A stretch of 64,000 bases of DNA from Paraglaciecola sp. MB-3u-78 (GTDB lineage: Bacteria > Pseudomonadota > Gammaproteobacteria > Enterobacterales > Alteromonadaceae): assembly GCF_002835935.1 (NCBI RefSeq), contig NZ_PJCF01000001.1, positions 310,001-374,000 of the forward strand. The letters are read 5' to 3'. This document shows positions 1 to 7,484 of the stretch, one piece after another. Positions within the stretch are counted from its first letter, which is position 1, and each line of letters opens with the position of its first letter. The translations under genes were made by a program, and so were the position numbers. The notes beneath the pieces are model-generated. The model searched no databases. It was given only the letters and a program-made list of their open reading frames with translations, and was not told where the DNA came from.

Positions 1-253
1 CCGCCGCGCCTGCATAGATGTGTTGAGTTTGGGTATTAAGCCCAGCACCGATAGTAACGGCCGCTTGAGCCGCGAGATTGCCGTCTATGACTGAGTCTGC
101 GGCTATACTTATGGCCGCACCCGATATAGCAGCGTGGGATATCAACTGTGGCGAAAAGATTGTAACCGGTCCGCCTGCATCTTCAGCATTAGCTAAACCA
201 GCGACAGACAAAGCCAAAGCGGTTAAGCATGTTTTTAACACTATGTTTTTCAT
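1..253 (-). CDS. DUF3494-like (ice-binding-like) secreted protein, N-terminal part only
   Basis: The gene runs off the left edge, so only the first 84 codons are present. The ATG at 253-251 follows an AGGAAG ribosome site. The product opens with a signal peptide (MKNIVLKTCLTAL to the LANA cleavage region), then a segment containing HAAISGAA, an AADSV motif and LAAQAAV. The same segment occurs in the C-terminal part of the giant protein at 7485-11945 and in the truncated copy at 11993-12292, which also shares an almost identical signal peptide. In this family the segment precedes a DUF3494 beta-solenoid, known for ice binding in several cold-adapted microbes. Whether this copy is complete, and whether it binds ice, cannot be seen here. 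Confidence 0.75.
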   Translation of the reverse strand, partial: MKNIVLKTCLTALALSVAGLANAEDAGGPVTIFSPQLISHAAISGAAISIAADSVIDGNLAAQAAVTIGAGLNTQTQHIYAGAA

Positions 254-745
254 TTATTACTTCCTGTTAATGTAAAGTGAGAACCCCATCATGGGGTGAC
301 TGTATTCCTGATGTAACAAGTACGTATTAATCAACGCTCATGATCATAGTGAATGAGCGTTGTTTTCCTGAAGAGGCAACAGCCTTTACCTTCATATTAG
401 ATAAAATATATTGATGCTGAGCCTACTGAAGTGACAAGCAATAATCACCCCAGAAATATTTATTCAATATAATACAACGTGTTAGCTGAATTTTAATATT
501 GCCAATATATGGCCGTGTAAAAAATCCTGACTAATCCATTTGGATTAAATTGTCATGTCGATTGCGCGTGCCATCCAAGGGCTCTGCCATCACTTGATTT
601 GCCGTGGTGTGCTAATAATGCAGCGAAAGGGTGGCGTTTGATGGGATGTCAGCAATGATGATGACTGCCCGGTATTTGCTCGGTTGAGTCAGATATCATT
701 TTACTGTTAACGGCTGCAATGAGTGAGCAGTCATACGCTTGAATG
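180..745. repeat. duplicated leader and signal-peptide region, copy A
   Basis: The start of the DUF3494 gene at 253 and about 490 bp upstream of it resemble 12224-12850, the leader of the truncated paralogue. Shared blocks include CTGAAGAGGC (368-377 and 12409-12418), CATTTGGATTAAA, GGCTCTGCCATC, TTGATTTGCCGTGGTGTG and CGGTTGAGTCAGA in the same order. Copy B carries about 110 extra bases (roughly 12590-12690). No convincing gene lies between 254 and 939; the shared sequence is probably a long 5' leader or promoter region. Confidence 0.75.
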
Positions 746-939
746 AAACCCGACTGACTCCAATTCGCCCATGGCCAGTCGCTATCCTCGACAATATGTT
801 TCGTTGATGATTGAAATCAGAGATCGAACTGACAGGCGGCCATGTGCCAGAATTTGTCTTAGATAGCTTCAGGGCGTTTAGTGGTCATACTCTGGTCAAG
901 TTGGCCTAATATTAGCAATTCATAAATGCTTTTGACCAT

Positions 940-1137
940 TCAATCAATTGTTTTTAACTTGGCATAAGAAGAGGTAATTTGCGTTAACGGATCAGTGGAT
1001 TTGAGCGACGCCTTTTTAAAAGTTATCTCGAAGCGAATTGCGGTTAGTTTAACATTGCCTTCAAAAATTTGTAGACCGTTACCCATAGTCTCTGAATCAG
1101 AATGAATTTCTGTCGTTTGACCAACTGGTATTTGCAT
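940..1137 (-). CDS. small hypothetical protein (65 aa)
   Basis: A possible small gene. The ATG at 1137 has a GGGGAG ribosome site about six bases upstream; a longer version would need a TTG at 1152 with no such site. The product has no signal peptide or membrane segment and I do not recognise it. It lies between the duplicated leader region and the IS66 element. It could be chance coding or the remnant of a longer gene. Confidence 0.25.
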   Translation of the reverse strand: MQIPVGQTTEIHSDSETMGNGLQIFEGNVKLTAIRFEITFKKASLKSTDPLTQITSSYAKLKTID

Positions 1138-1229
1138 TTCTGCACTCCCCAAATAGCGAGTTATATTTTTTTAGTCTCGATTTCAATTTTATCTGCGGTG
1201 ATTGAGAACTGTTTAATGCAAAATATTCT

Positions 1230-2780
1230 GTAACTATTCAGCCTCATGAAAATATATTTTGACGATCCCAGCGATCGTATTGACTGATCCCGCTAGGATG
1301 TCAGACTTGCCTTAATATCACTTTAGTTATTAACCAATGAAGATTGACGGCATTGAAATCGACAGTGTGATCGATTCAACAAAAAAGTTGCTTACAGAGG
1401 ATAAATCAATTTCGCCGGCCTTAAGAGCGGCAATTGAATTGATCATGCTGGTTGTGTCTTTGCTTGCTAATCGATTAGGACTAAATAGCCAAAACAGCAG
1501 TAAACCACCCTCCACAGATTTTGATAGAAAGAAGAATTCAAGGACTAAATCTGACAATCCGGCCGGCGGCCAGAAAGGGCGGGAGGGTAAAACGCTGAGC
1601 CCGTTCGAAGAGCCCGATGTAGTCAAGGATATTCCCGTAAACAGGGCGCTATTGCCTCCTGGGAAGTATCGTGATGCTGGCGTCCAGTGTCGTCAAGTGG
1701 TTGACATAGAAATATCACGCATGGTCACCGAATACAGAGCGCAAATACTGCTCAACGAAACAGGCAAGAAATTCACAGCTGAGTTTCCACAAGGTGTTAA
1801 CAGTGCTATCCAATATGGCGATGGCATTAAAGCGCACGCGGTTTACCTGTCACAATATCAATTGCTGCCTTATAAACGTATTGAAGAGTATTTTTCCGAT
1901 CAACTCAATATTCCGATCAGTGCGGGAACCTTGTTTAACTTCAATCAAAAAGCGTCAGATTTAATTGAGCAAACAGGTGCCGCGGATCGGATCAAAGCCG
2001 CACTACGAGCATCACCCGTGCTGCATGTTGATGAAACAGGCGTCAACATTAACGGCAAGCGGCGTTGGTTACATTGTGCCTCATCACTTACCTGGACGTA
2101 TTTCCATGCCCACGATAAACGTGGGAAAGAGGCCATGGATGCGGCCGAGATACTGCCATGCTTTACGGGCATTCTGTGCCATGACCACTGGAAACCTTAC
2201 TACAAATATATCCTATGTGAACATTCTCTGTGCAATGCCCATCATTTGAGAGAATTGGAAAGAGCGTGGGAGCAAGACAAGCAGAAATGGGCCAATGAAA
2301 TGCGTGCACTGCTGACCAAGCTTTGTCAGGACGTGAAGGATAATGACGGTAAGTTAACGCCAGAGTCTGCCCGCGTCGCCAGAGAACAGTACCGTGAAAT
2401 ACTCTTTGAGGGTGATAAGGAGTGTCCGCCACCAAATGAGGAGGACCGACCAGCAGGACAACGGGGTCGTTTAAAACGAACCAAAGCGCGCGCCTTGCTT
2501 GAACGGCTCAGAGAATTTGAAAATGATGCGCTTAGATTTATCGAAATAAAAGATGTCCCCTTTACTAACAATCAAGGGGAAAACGATATTCGAATGACAA
2601 AAGTACATCAAAAAATATCGGGATGTTTCAGAAGTCAAAACGGTGCGGATATGTTTTGTTTGCTTCGCAGTTACATATCCAGTTGTCGCAAGCAAGATGT
2701 TTCAGCAAGTGAGGCGTTGCGACTATTGTTCAAGGGCAGGCTTCCTGACATCTTTTCATCTGCGCGACCTGAATAGTTAC
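1230..2780 (+). mobile_element. intact IS66-family insertion sequence (single-ORF, ISBst12-like)
   Basis: A 1,551-bp element bounded by perfect 12-bp inverted repeats, GTAACTATTCAG at 1230-1241 and its complement at 2769-2780. It is flanked by a perfect 8-bp direct repeat AATATTCT at 1222-1229 and 2781-2788. An 8-bp target duplication is the rule for IS66. The transposase stop codon lies inside the right inverted repeat. Perfect ends and target repeat suggest a recent or still functional insertion. It carries only the large transposase and lacks the tnpA and tnpB genes of classical IS66. Confidence 0.93.
1337..2776 (+). CDS. tnpC: IS66-family transposase
   Basis: A 479-residue transposase that cuts and joins the ends of the surrounding element. 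The N-terminal part has the basic linker typical of IS66 (NSSKPPSTDF, then a GGQKGREG-like motif). The DDE catalytic residues are visible as D in LHVDETG, D in CHDHWKPYY and E in NNQGENDIRMTK. A C-rich middle (residues about 270-290, with LCNAHHLREL) is usual for the family. The ORF is uninterrupted and of normal length for the single-ORF subgroup. The start ATG lies 107 bases inside the left end. Confidence 0.93.
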   Translation: MKIDGIEIDSVIDSTKKLLTEDKSISPALRAAIELIMLVVSLLANRLGLNSQNSSKPPSTDFDRKKNSRTKSDNPAGGQKGREGKTLSPFEEPDVVKDIPVNRALLPPGKYRDAGVQCRQVVDIEISRMVTEYRAQILLNETGKKFTAEFPQGVNSAIQYGDGIKAHAVYLSQYQLLPYKRIEEYFSDQLNIPISAGTLFNFNQKASDLIEQTGAADRIKAALRASPVLHVDETGVNINGKRRWLHCASSLTWTYFHAHDKRGKEAMDAAEILPCFTGILCHDHWKPYYKYILCEHSLCNAHHLRELERAWEQDKQKWANEMRALLTKLCQDVKDNDGKLTPESARVAREQYREILFEGDKECPPPNEEDRPAGQRGRLKRTKARALLERLREFENDALRFIEIKDVPFTNNQGENDIRMTKVHQKISGCFRSQNGADMFCLLRSYISSCRKQDVSASEALRLLFKGRLPDIFSSARPE

Positions 2781-2788
2781 AATATTCT

Positions 2789-3091
2789 TTGCATTTTCTT
2801 TTCTTTGTTCACGTAACAATACAGATGATGTCGTGCGCCCAATTAAAAGATGTGCGGTGACAGAACACTGGCAAGGAAACCAAACGGTTGTAGCTAACTT
2901 AAATTCCGTATTCTGGTCTATTTTGCTTAATACTGAGCCCAATGAATAATCATAAATTGTCTTGAATTAGCAAAATTCCAGGTAAAAAAACACTCTGTGA
3001 ACTAGATAATATGCTGCTCTTGCTTTGTGATCCCTTAAGAACGACAGAAGCGTAATGGACTCATAGATAGTGATAATGATCGCAACCTTTC
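2789..3091. other. intergenic, no gene seen
   Basis: About 300 bp between the IS66 element and the oxidase control region. No frame gives a convincing gene. This is the right-hand part of the intergenic region that the IS entered; its left-hand part is 1138-1221. Confidence 0.5.
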
Positions 3092-3121
3092 ACCCTGAAT
3101 TGATATTGTTCAATTTGGGGT
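3092..3121. promoter_or_regulatory. palindromic FNR/CRP-type operator upstream of alternative oxidase
   Basis: Two 12-base arms (3092-3103 and 3110-3121) are inverted copies with 10 of 12 matches. At their centre is TTGATATTGTTCAA (3100-3113), one base from the FNR/DNR consensus TTGAT-N4-ATCAA. The site ends 31 bases before the oxidase start codon. Control by an FNR-family regulator responding to oxygen or nitric oxide is an inference. The hairpin has no T-run, so it is unlikely to be a terminator. Confidence 0.5.
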
Positions 3122-3152
3122 AATAGAACTTTTACTTTTGGAGGTTATTACG

Positions 3153-3800
3153 ATGAGCGAAGTAGTGAAGTTTTCTTCACCAATGCACAACAACGACCCA
3201 CTGAGCGCACATCATACTCCATCGGGCTCTTCTGATCGCTTTGCCTTTCGCTTGACTAAATTGCTACGTTTTTTTGCGGATATTTTCTTTGCTAAGCGAT
3301 ATGGCCATCGTGCAGTAGTGTTGGAAACAGTCGCAGCAGTGCCTGGGATGGTTGCTGGAATGATACGTCACATGCGTTCACTCCGTCGCATGGAAGACGA
3401 CCGAGAGGCTATTCACATTCTACTCGAGGAGGCTGAAAACGAACGCATGCACTTAATGACCTTTGTACAAATTGCTCAACCTAGCTTTCTAGAACGGATG
3501 CTAATTTTACTGGCTCAGGGCATTTTTTTCACTAGTTTCTTACTTCTCTATGTCATCTCTGGCCGAACAGCGCACAGGCTCGTTGGCTATTTCGAAGAAG
3601 AAGCGGTGTTTAGCTATGGCGAATATCTAGCCGAAGTAGACAGTGGTCGCTTAGAGAACGTAGCCGCTCCAAAGATTGCAATTGATTATTGGAAGCTTTC
3701 CACCGACGCAACTCTGCGCGATGTTATCATAGTGGTCAGAAATGATGAGGCTGGTCACAGAGATGTTAATCACCAATTTGCCGATAGTTTTACTTCTTAA
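3153..3800 (+). CDS. aox: alternative oxidase (cyanide-insensitive ubiquinol oxidase)
   Basis: A 215-residue di-iron oxidase of the inner membrane that passes electrons from ubiquinol to oxygen without pumping protons. The four-helix ligand motifs are present: LET with Glu58, ENERMHL with Glu97 and His100, FEEEAVFSY with Glu149, and NDEAGHRDVNH with Glu199 and His202. A hydrophobic hairpin covers residues about 112-135. The ATG at 3153 is chosen because GGAGG sits at 3140-3144; an in-frame TTG at 3138 has no such site. The gene stands alone behind a palindromic operator, consistent with stress or redox-dependent expression. All ligands are intact, so it is likely functional. Confidence 0.95.
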   Translation: MSEVVKFSSPMHNNDPLSAHHTPSGSSDRFAFRLTKLLRFFADIFFAKRYGHRAVVLETVAAVPGMVAGMIRHMRSLRRMEDDREAIHILLEEAENERMHLMTFVQIAQPSFLERMLILLAQGIFFTSFLLLYVISGRTAHRLVGYFEEEAVFSYGEYLAEVDSGRLENVAAPKIAIDYWKLSTDATLRDVIIVVRNDEAGHRDVNHQFADSFTS

Positions 3801-3885
3801 ATATATATTTTATCGGTATGGCAACTCAGTAGTTAAATAGTTGTGGCTCGCGTAGTACATTAATTCGTCTCCTCTAAGCTCATTG

Positions 3886-3914
3886 GAGCCATTCGCTGAG
3901 CGTCGCAAATGTGC
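3886..3914 (+). repeat. short interspersed repeat, copy 1
   Basis: GAGCCATTCGCT (3886-3897), three variable bases, then CGTCGCAAATGTGC (3901-3914). The same two blocks with the same three-base gap recur at 14504-14532. It lies in the 247-bp gap between the oxidase and the reverse transcriptase remnant, where I see no gene. Confidence 0.6.
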
Positions 3915-4047
3915 CAATAACGGCCGTTAGTAGCTTACGGCTTATCTATGTAAATGCTTTACCAAGCAACTACTTCGATCCACGCAGGGCACAGAGACCA
4001 AAGAGAAAGGCAGATTAGCTGAAAAATGATTCACCTATACTCAAACC

Positions 4048-5166
4048 ATGCTAAACGTAAACGATATTTTCACCCCAGCCACGCTCGATACAGCCTATTC
4101 ATGGTTTTGTAAGCAGCGGACTAACTTCCCGGCCAATGCCGACATCTGGCATCTGCGTTTTCATTGGCAGACGCTTCAACAGGAACTACTGAAACACTCA
4201 ACAAACAAGATTACACCTTCCTGCCCCTCAGCGTGGTCACCAAAGCCGATGGTGAAACCCTTCACTTGTGGTCATCACAAGATGCGCTGGTATTAAAGAT
4301 GTTAGCCATGGCCTTACCGGAGGCATTAGCATTATCCTCACTTTGTACTCATATCAAAGGGCATGAGGGACTAAAGGCCACCGTGAATGACCTACGCTGG
4401 ATGCAGAACTGGGCTTTGCCTGATTACCGCTACGTGATGAAAACCGATGTAAAGGGCTATTATGAGTCGATTGACCATACGATATTGCTCAAGCAATTGG
4501 ATAAAGACATCTCCGACCCTTTTATCTGGCGCTTGTTAGTGTAGTTTGTGAAACGCACCGTTGAAAGAGGTGGTACGTTTAAGTCTATACACTGCGGCAT
4601 ATCACGAGGCTGCCCCTTATCACCGGTTATTGCGGCCTATTACCTAAAGGGGCTGGATGAGCAGATGGCAGGTGACACCCGTTATTTTTATCGCAGGTAC
4701 ATGGATGACGTCATTGTATTGGCCAAAACCCGCTGGCACTTACGCAAGGCCGTGAGAACAGTCAATCAACACTTTAATCAATTAAAAGTGGAGCAAGCGC
4801 CGGATAAGACCTTTATCGGTAAAGTATCAAAAGGCTTTATTCCAGACATCCTGCCTTTCACCCTTCGTGCCAGCTAAAGCTGTTCAAAATTGTTCCCGAC
4901 AATTTTGTGACTTTTTAGGTTATCAGTTTGGAAAAGAAAAAATAACAGTATCAAAACGTACAATACAAAATCACATACGTCGATTAACGCAGCTTTATAA
5001 GCAAAATAAGCATCAACCAAACTGGAAGATGCTTATTGATGCCACTCTTTTATTAAAGAAATGGCGACAACATTGGGTTACATGGGTTTATTCAGGCATA
5101 CCGTTGTCAATAATCGATTTTGATAGTGGAACTAACGTTTTAAGATTGTTTCTTAAAACGACGTGA
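4048..5166 (+). pseudogene. reverse transcriptase (RNA-directed DNA polymerase), broken
   Basis: Three frames together encode an RT related to group II intron and retron-type enzymes. Visible motifs are KTDVKGYYESIDH (around 4440), the region GISRGCPLSPVIAAYY (around 4590) and the catalytic YMDD (around 4700), followed by the thumb segment DFLGYQFGKEK. There are three lesions: a frameshift near 4192-4200, an in-frame TAG at 4542-4544, and a 70-bp insertion at 4839-4908 that shifts the frame before DFLGYQ. The N-terminus begins MLNVNDIFTPATLDTAY. No maturase zinc or endonuclease domain or associated RNA is evident, so the subgroup is undecided. The 3' end overlaps the convergent PEP-CTERM gene by 27 bp. 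Confidence 0.85.
4839..4908 (+). repeat. 70-bp hairpin-forming insertion within the RT gene
   Basis: Removing these 70 bases rejoins KGF to DFLGYQ in frame, so the boundaries are well defined by the interrupted protein. The insert holds two inverted repeats: CAGCT-AA-AGCTG at 4871-4882, and CAAAATTGT (4885-4893) with its perfect complement ACAATTTTG (4899-4907) around a five-base loop. It encodes nothing. It resembles small palindromic interspersed elements of bacteria; no second copy was noticed in this window. Confidence 0.7.
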
Positions 5167-5824
5167 TGCTAAACCAATCATTCCTAATGCAAATATAGCG
5201 AGTGGAGCGGGCTCTGGAACGTTGGCAACACGTACACGTACAAGTGCAATACCACGTGGGTAGGGGAATATCAAATAATCTTTATATAACATTGCGGCAT
5301 CGTCGGAACTGGTGCCTGACCAAGTTTGATCGCTTCTAATCCAGGCTGTGTTATAAAATCCGTCATTATCGAAATCGCTACCGTATAAAGCAATCGATTG
5401 TACGGATCCGTCGACGCCGACCCCATATCCAAACCCCGAATTAATAAACGTAATACCAAACAGCTCTAAAAACTTGTCCATAGTAGAATCGTCGGCGCCG
5501 GGCGTAAAACTACTATTTTGAACGTAAGTTGAGTTCTCATCCGTACCTACGGACCAACCGAAATCCCCGAATAACGCTCCCATCTGGACATTTCCTGCCA
5601 GAACCCACCCATCACCTGCATAAATACCAAGCGCGTCTGAAATAGACTGTCCCTTAGTTACATCCCATTGGAGCCATTCTGTCCCGTCGGTATGGGTAAC
5701 AATGTTGGTACTTGGATTAAGTGTGTAATTATAATATGTTATTGGCGCCGCATTAGCTAAACCGCTAACCGCTAACCGCTAGACATACACTGGCTATCAT
5801 TGTTATTAATATTCTAAATCTCAT
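5140..5824 (-). pseudogene. PEP-CTERM sorting-signal secreted protein, frameshifted in the signal peptide
   Basis: From the ATG at 5824 the frame encodes a signal peptide start (MRFRILITMIASVCLAVSG) and then hits a stop within a 7-bp tandem repeat at 5762-5781. With one repeat unit removed the reading continues through LANA, then a 225-residue protein. Its C-terminus VPEPAPLAIFALGMIGLASRRFKKQS-like tail (start 5140-5220 region) has the PEP motif, a hydrophobic helix and a basic end. PEP-CTERM proteins are processed by exosortase and exported to the surface or matrix. No exosortase is in the window. The rest of the ORF, from about 5760 down to 5140, is intact, so inactivation is by this single duplication. 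Confidence 0.85.
5762..5781. repeat. 7-bp tandem repeat (CCGCTAA, almost three units)
   Basis: Units at 5762-5768 and 5769-5775 are identical and a third begins at 5776-5781. One unit too many puts the PEP-CTERM signal peptide out of frame; losing one unit restores a 225-residue protein. It probably arose by slipped-strand replication. Confidence 0.85.
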
Positions 5825-5940
5825 TTGATATTCCCATATTACTTAAATTGTAACGGCCCATAACTGGACACATCATTCCTGAGGTAAGAACTTCAAATTT
5901 GGTAAAACTCAACACGGTAAGTGTTTAGAATATAGAAAAC

Positions 5941-6845
5941 ATGAAGAGACTGCTGCCTACATCAAGCATTACTTTTCCACGTTTAATGAGTTTTATGTTG
6001 AATGCTCTTAATGGTTCAATTCAAGCTGAACTCGTTCGGTTTTTCAATGTTATAGATGATAGCTATTTGTCAACAACGTCAGTTAGCACCGCTGCTTTTT
6101 GTAAAGCAATAATGAAACTATCTCATCAGGCATTTATTGCGTTAAACGATGACTTAATTCAAACGTTCTATGAAGCTGCAACCATTGATAAATGGCAAGG
6201 GCATAGACTGTTAGCTGTTGATGGGGCAGTCACACAATTACCTATATCTAACTACTTGAGCATTTTGGTAAAGCTCGCCCACATGCTGCTATGCCTCATG
6301 TTCGCTTTTCACAACTTTATGATGTTAAGAATAATATTACGGTAGATTTACAGGTCGAGAGCCATTCAACAGGAGAGCGTGAAATGGCACTAAAGCATTT
6401 AAATAAAACCCAAGCAGGCTATTTAGTCGTTTACGACAGAGGTTATCCAGCCGTTTGGTTTTATAAGTACCATAGGCTAAAGAATGTTGATTTCTGCATG
6501 CGCATTGTTCAAAGCTCTAATGTGGTTAAAGCCTTCTTAGAAAGTGGAAAATATAGTGATGTCGTTGACTTTCCTTGTACTGAGAAGTCTCTTCGCCGAT
6601 GTAGAAAAGATAAAATATCGACAGAATCACTACGTTTACGATTAGTGCGAGTTGATCTGCCATCAGGTGAATCGGAGATTTTAGTTTCGTCATTAACAGA
6701 TCTACAAGCTTATCCTACTGCTCTTTTTGCTGATTTATATCACCAACGGTGGGGAGTTGAAGAAGATTACAAAGTATTGAAAAGTCGCCTTAATATTGAG
6801 AATTATTCTAGTGTTTCTGTTGAAGGTGTTAAATCCTTAAGTTAA
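5941..6845 (+). pseudogene. IS4-family transposase, frameshifted and 3'-truncated
   Basis: Two overlapping frames together give about 300 residues. The first Asp is in LLAVDGAVTQLP, the second in VVYDRGYPA, and the C-terminal YHQRWGVEEDYKVLK matches the IS4 signature Y-2-R-3-E-6-K. One missing G near 6255 (CTTGAGCAT where the protein needs CTTGGAGCAT, for YLEHFGKARP) breaks the frame. The 3' end is lost after SVEGVKS at about 6835; IS4 enzymes continue well beyond this point. No terminal repeats were identified, so the element looks dead. Confidence 0.88.
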
Positions 6846-7407
6846 TGACATTGATGCCACCATTGCGGACATTCGCAAATATCAATAATGAATCAGTTCA
6901 GTGCCATTAGGCTATGCTCAATTCCGACTAAGACAAAAGCAACAAGCCTGTATGGATGTTGTGGCAGGCAAATCTCGGGATAACCTCCCTTTTACTCAAC
7001 CCGCTTAGTCACTAAACGATGAAAAAAACGGATCACGCCTACCTCATCAAAACCAGGCTAAGTCAAGGATGATAATCCGAATGGGTTTTCTTAGGTAATA
7101 AGGTACCCAGTTCATCAGAGGCCAGCGTTGATTAACTAACGCTAATAAAGAATCTAAATATATGCCAGCCCTAGTATGAAAAAGAGGGCCACTTTAAGTG
7201 TGGCCTTCAGCACAACGGACAAGCGTTAATACAAGATTAAAAACGTCATTCATGCTGAAAATCAGCACGAAGGGGCAAGTAGTAAGTTGACATATCGGGA
7301 GCGTCCATATACGTCTATTTAATTAGTCTGGTCTATCTAATTGCTGTTTTATCTCGGCGCACTGGGTGACTATTTAATTTTTTTCTTGTCAATGGTTTTC
7401 CTTTTAC
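6846..7407. other. intergenic, no intact gene
   Basis: About 560 bp between the IS4 remnant and the giant repeat protein's terminator. A short open stretch from 6841 to the stop at 6886 (NDIDATIADIRKYQ) reads like the tail of a lost protein, but I cannot name it. A small hairpin around 7188-7206 (GGCCAC/GTGGCC) has no T-run. Nothing else is recognisable. Confidence 0.4.
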
Positions 7408-7441
7408 AAAAAAATGGCCGAACTATAACAGCCGACCATTT
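7408..7441 (-). terminator. Rho-independent terminator of the giant repeat protein gene
   Basis: Read on the minus strand, AAATGGTCG (7441-7433) pairs with CGGCCATTT (7420-7412), nine base pairs including one G-T pair, and a run of seven T follows. It lies about 45 bases after the stop codon of the gene at 7485-11945. Confidence 0.8.
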
Positions 7442-7484
7442 AATCTGAGAAATAGCACCTATTATGGTGCGTAATTACTGCTAA

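Noticed and set aside
4839-4908. Possible integron attC site
   Set aside because: It has hairpins but no recognisable core sites and no integron integrase or cassettes nearby.
7188-7206. GGCCAC/GTGGCC hairpin as terminator
   Set aside because: No T-run follows on either strand.
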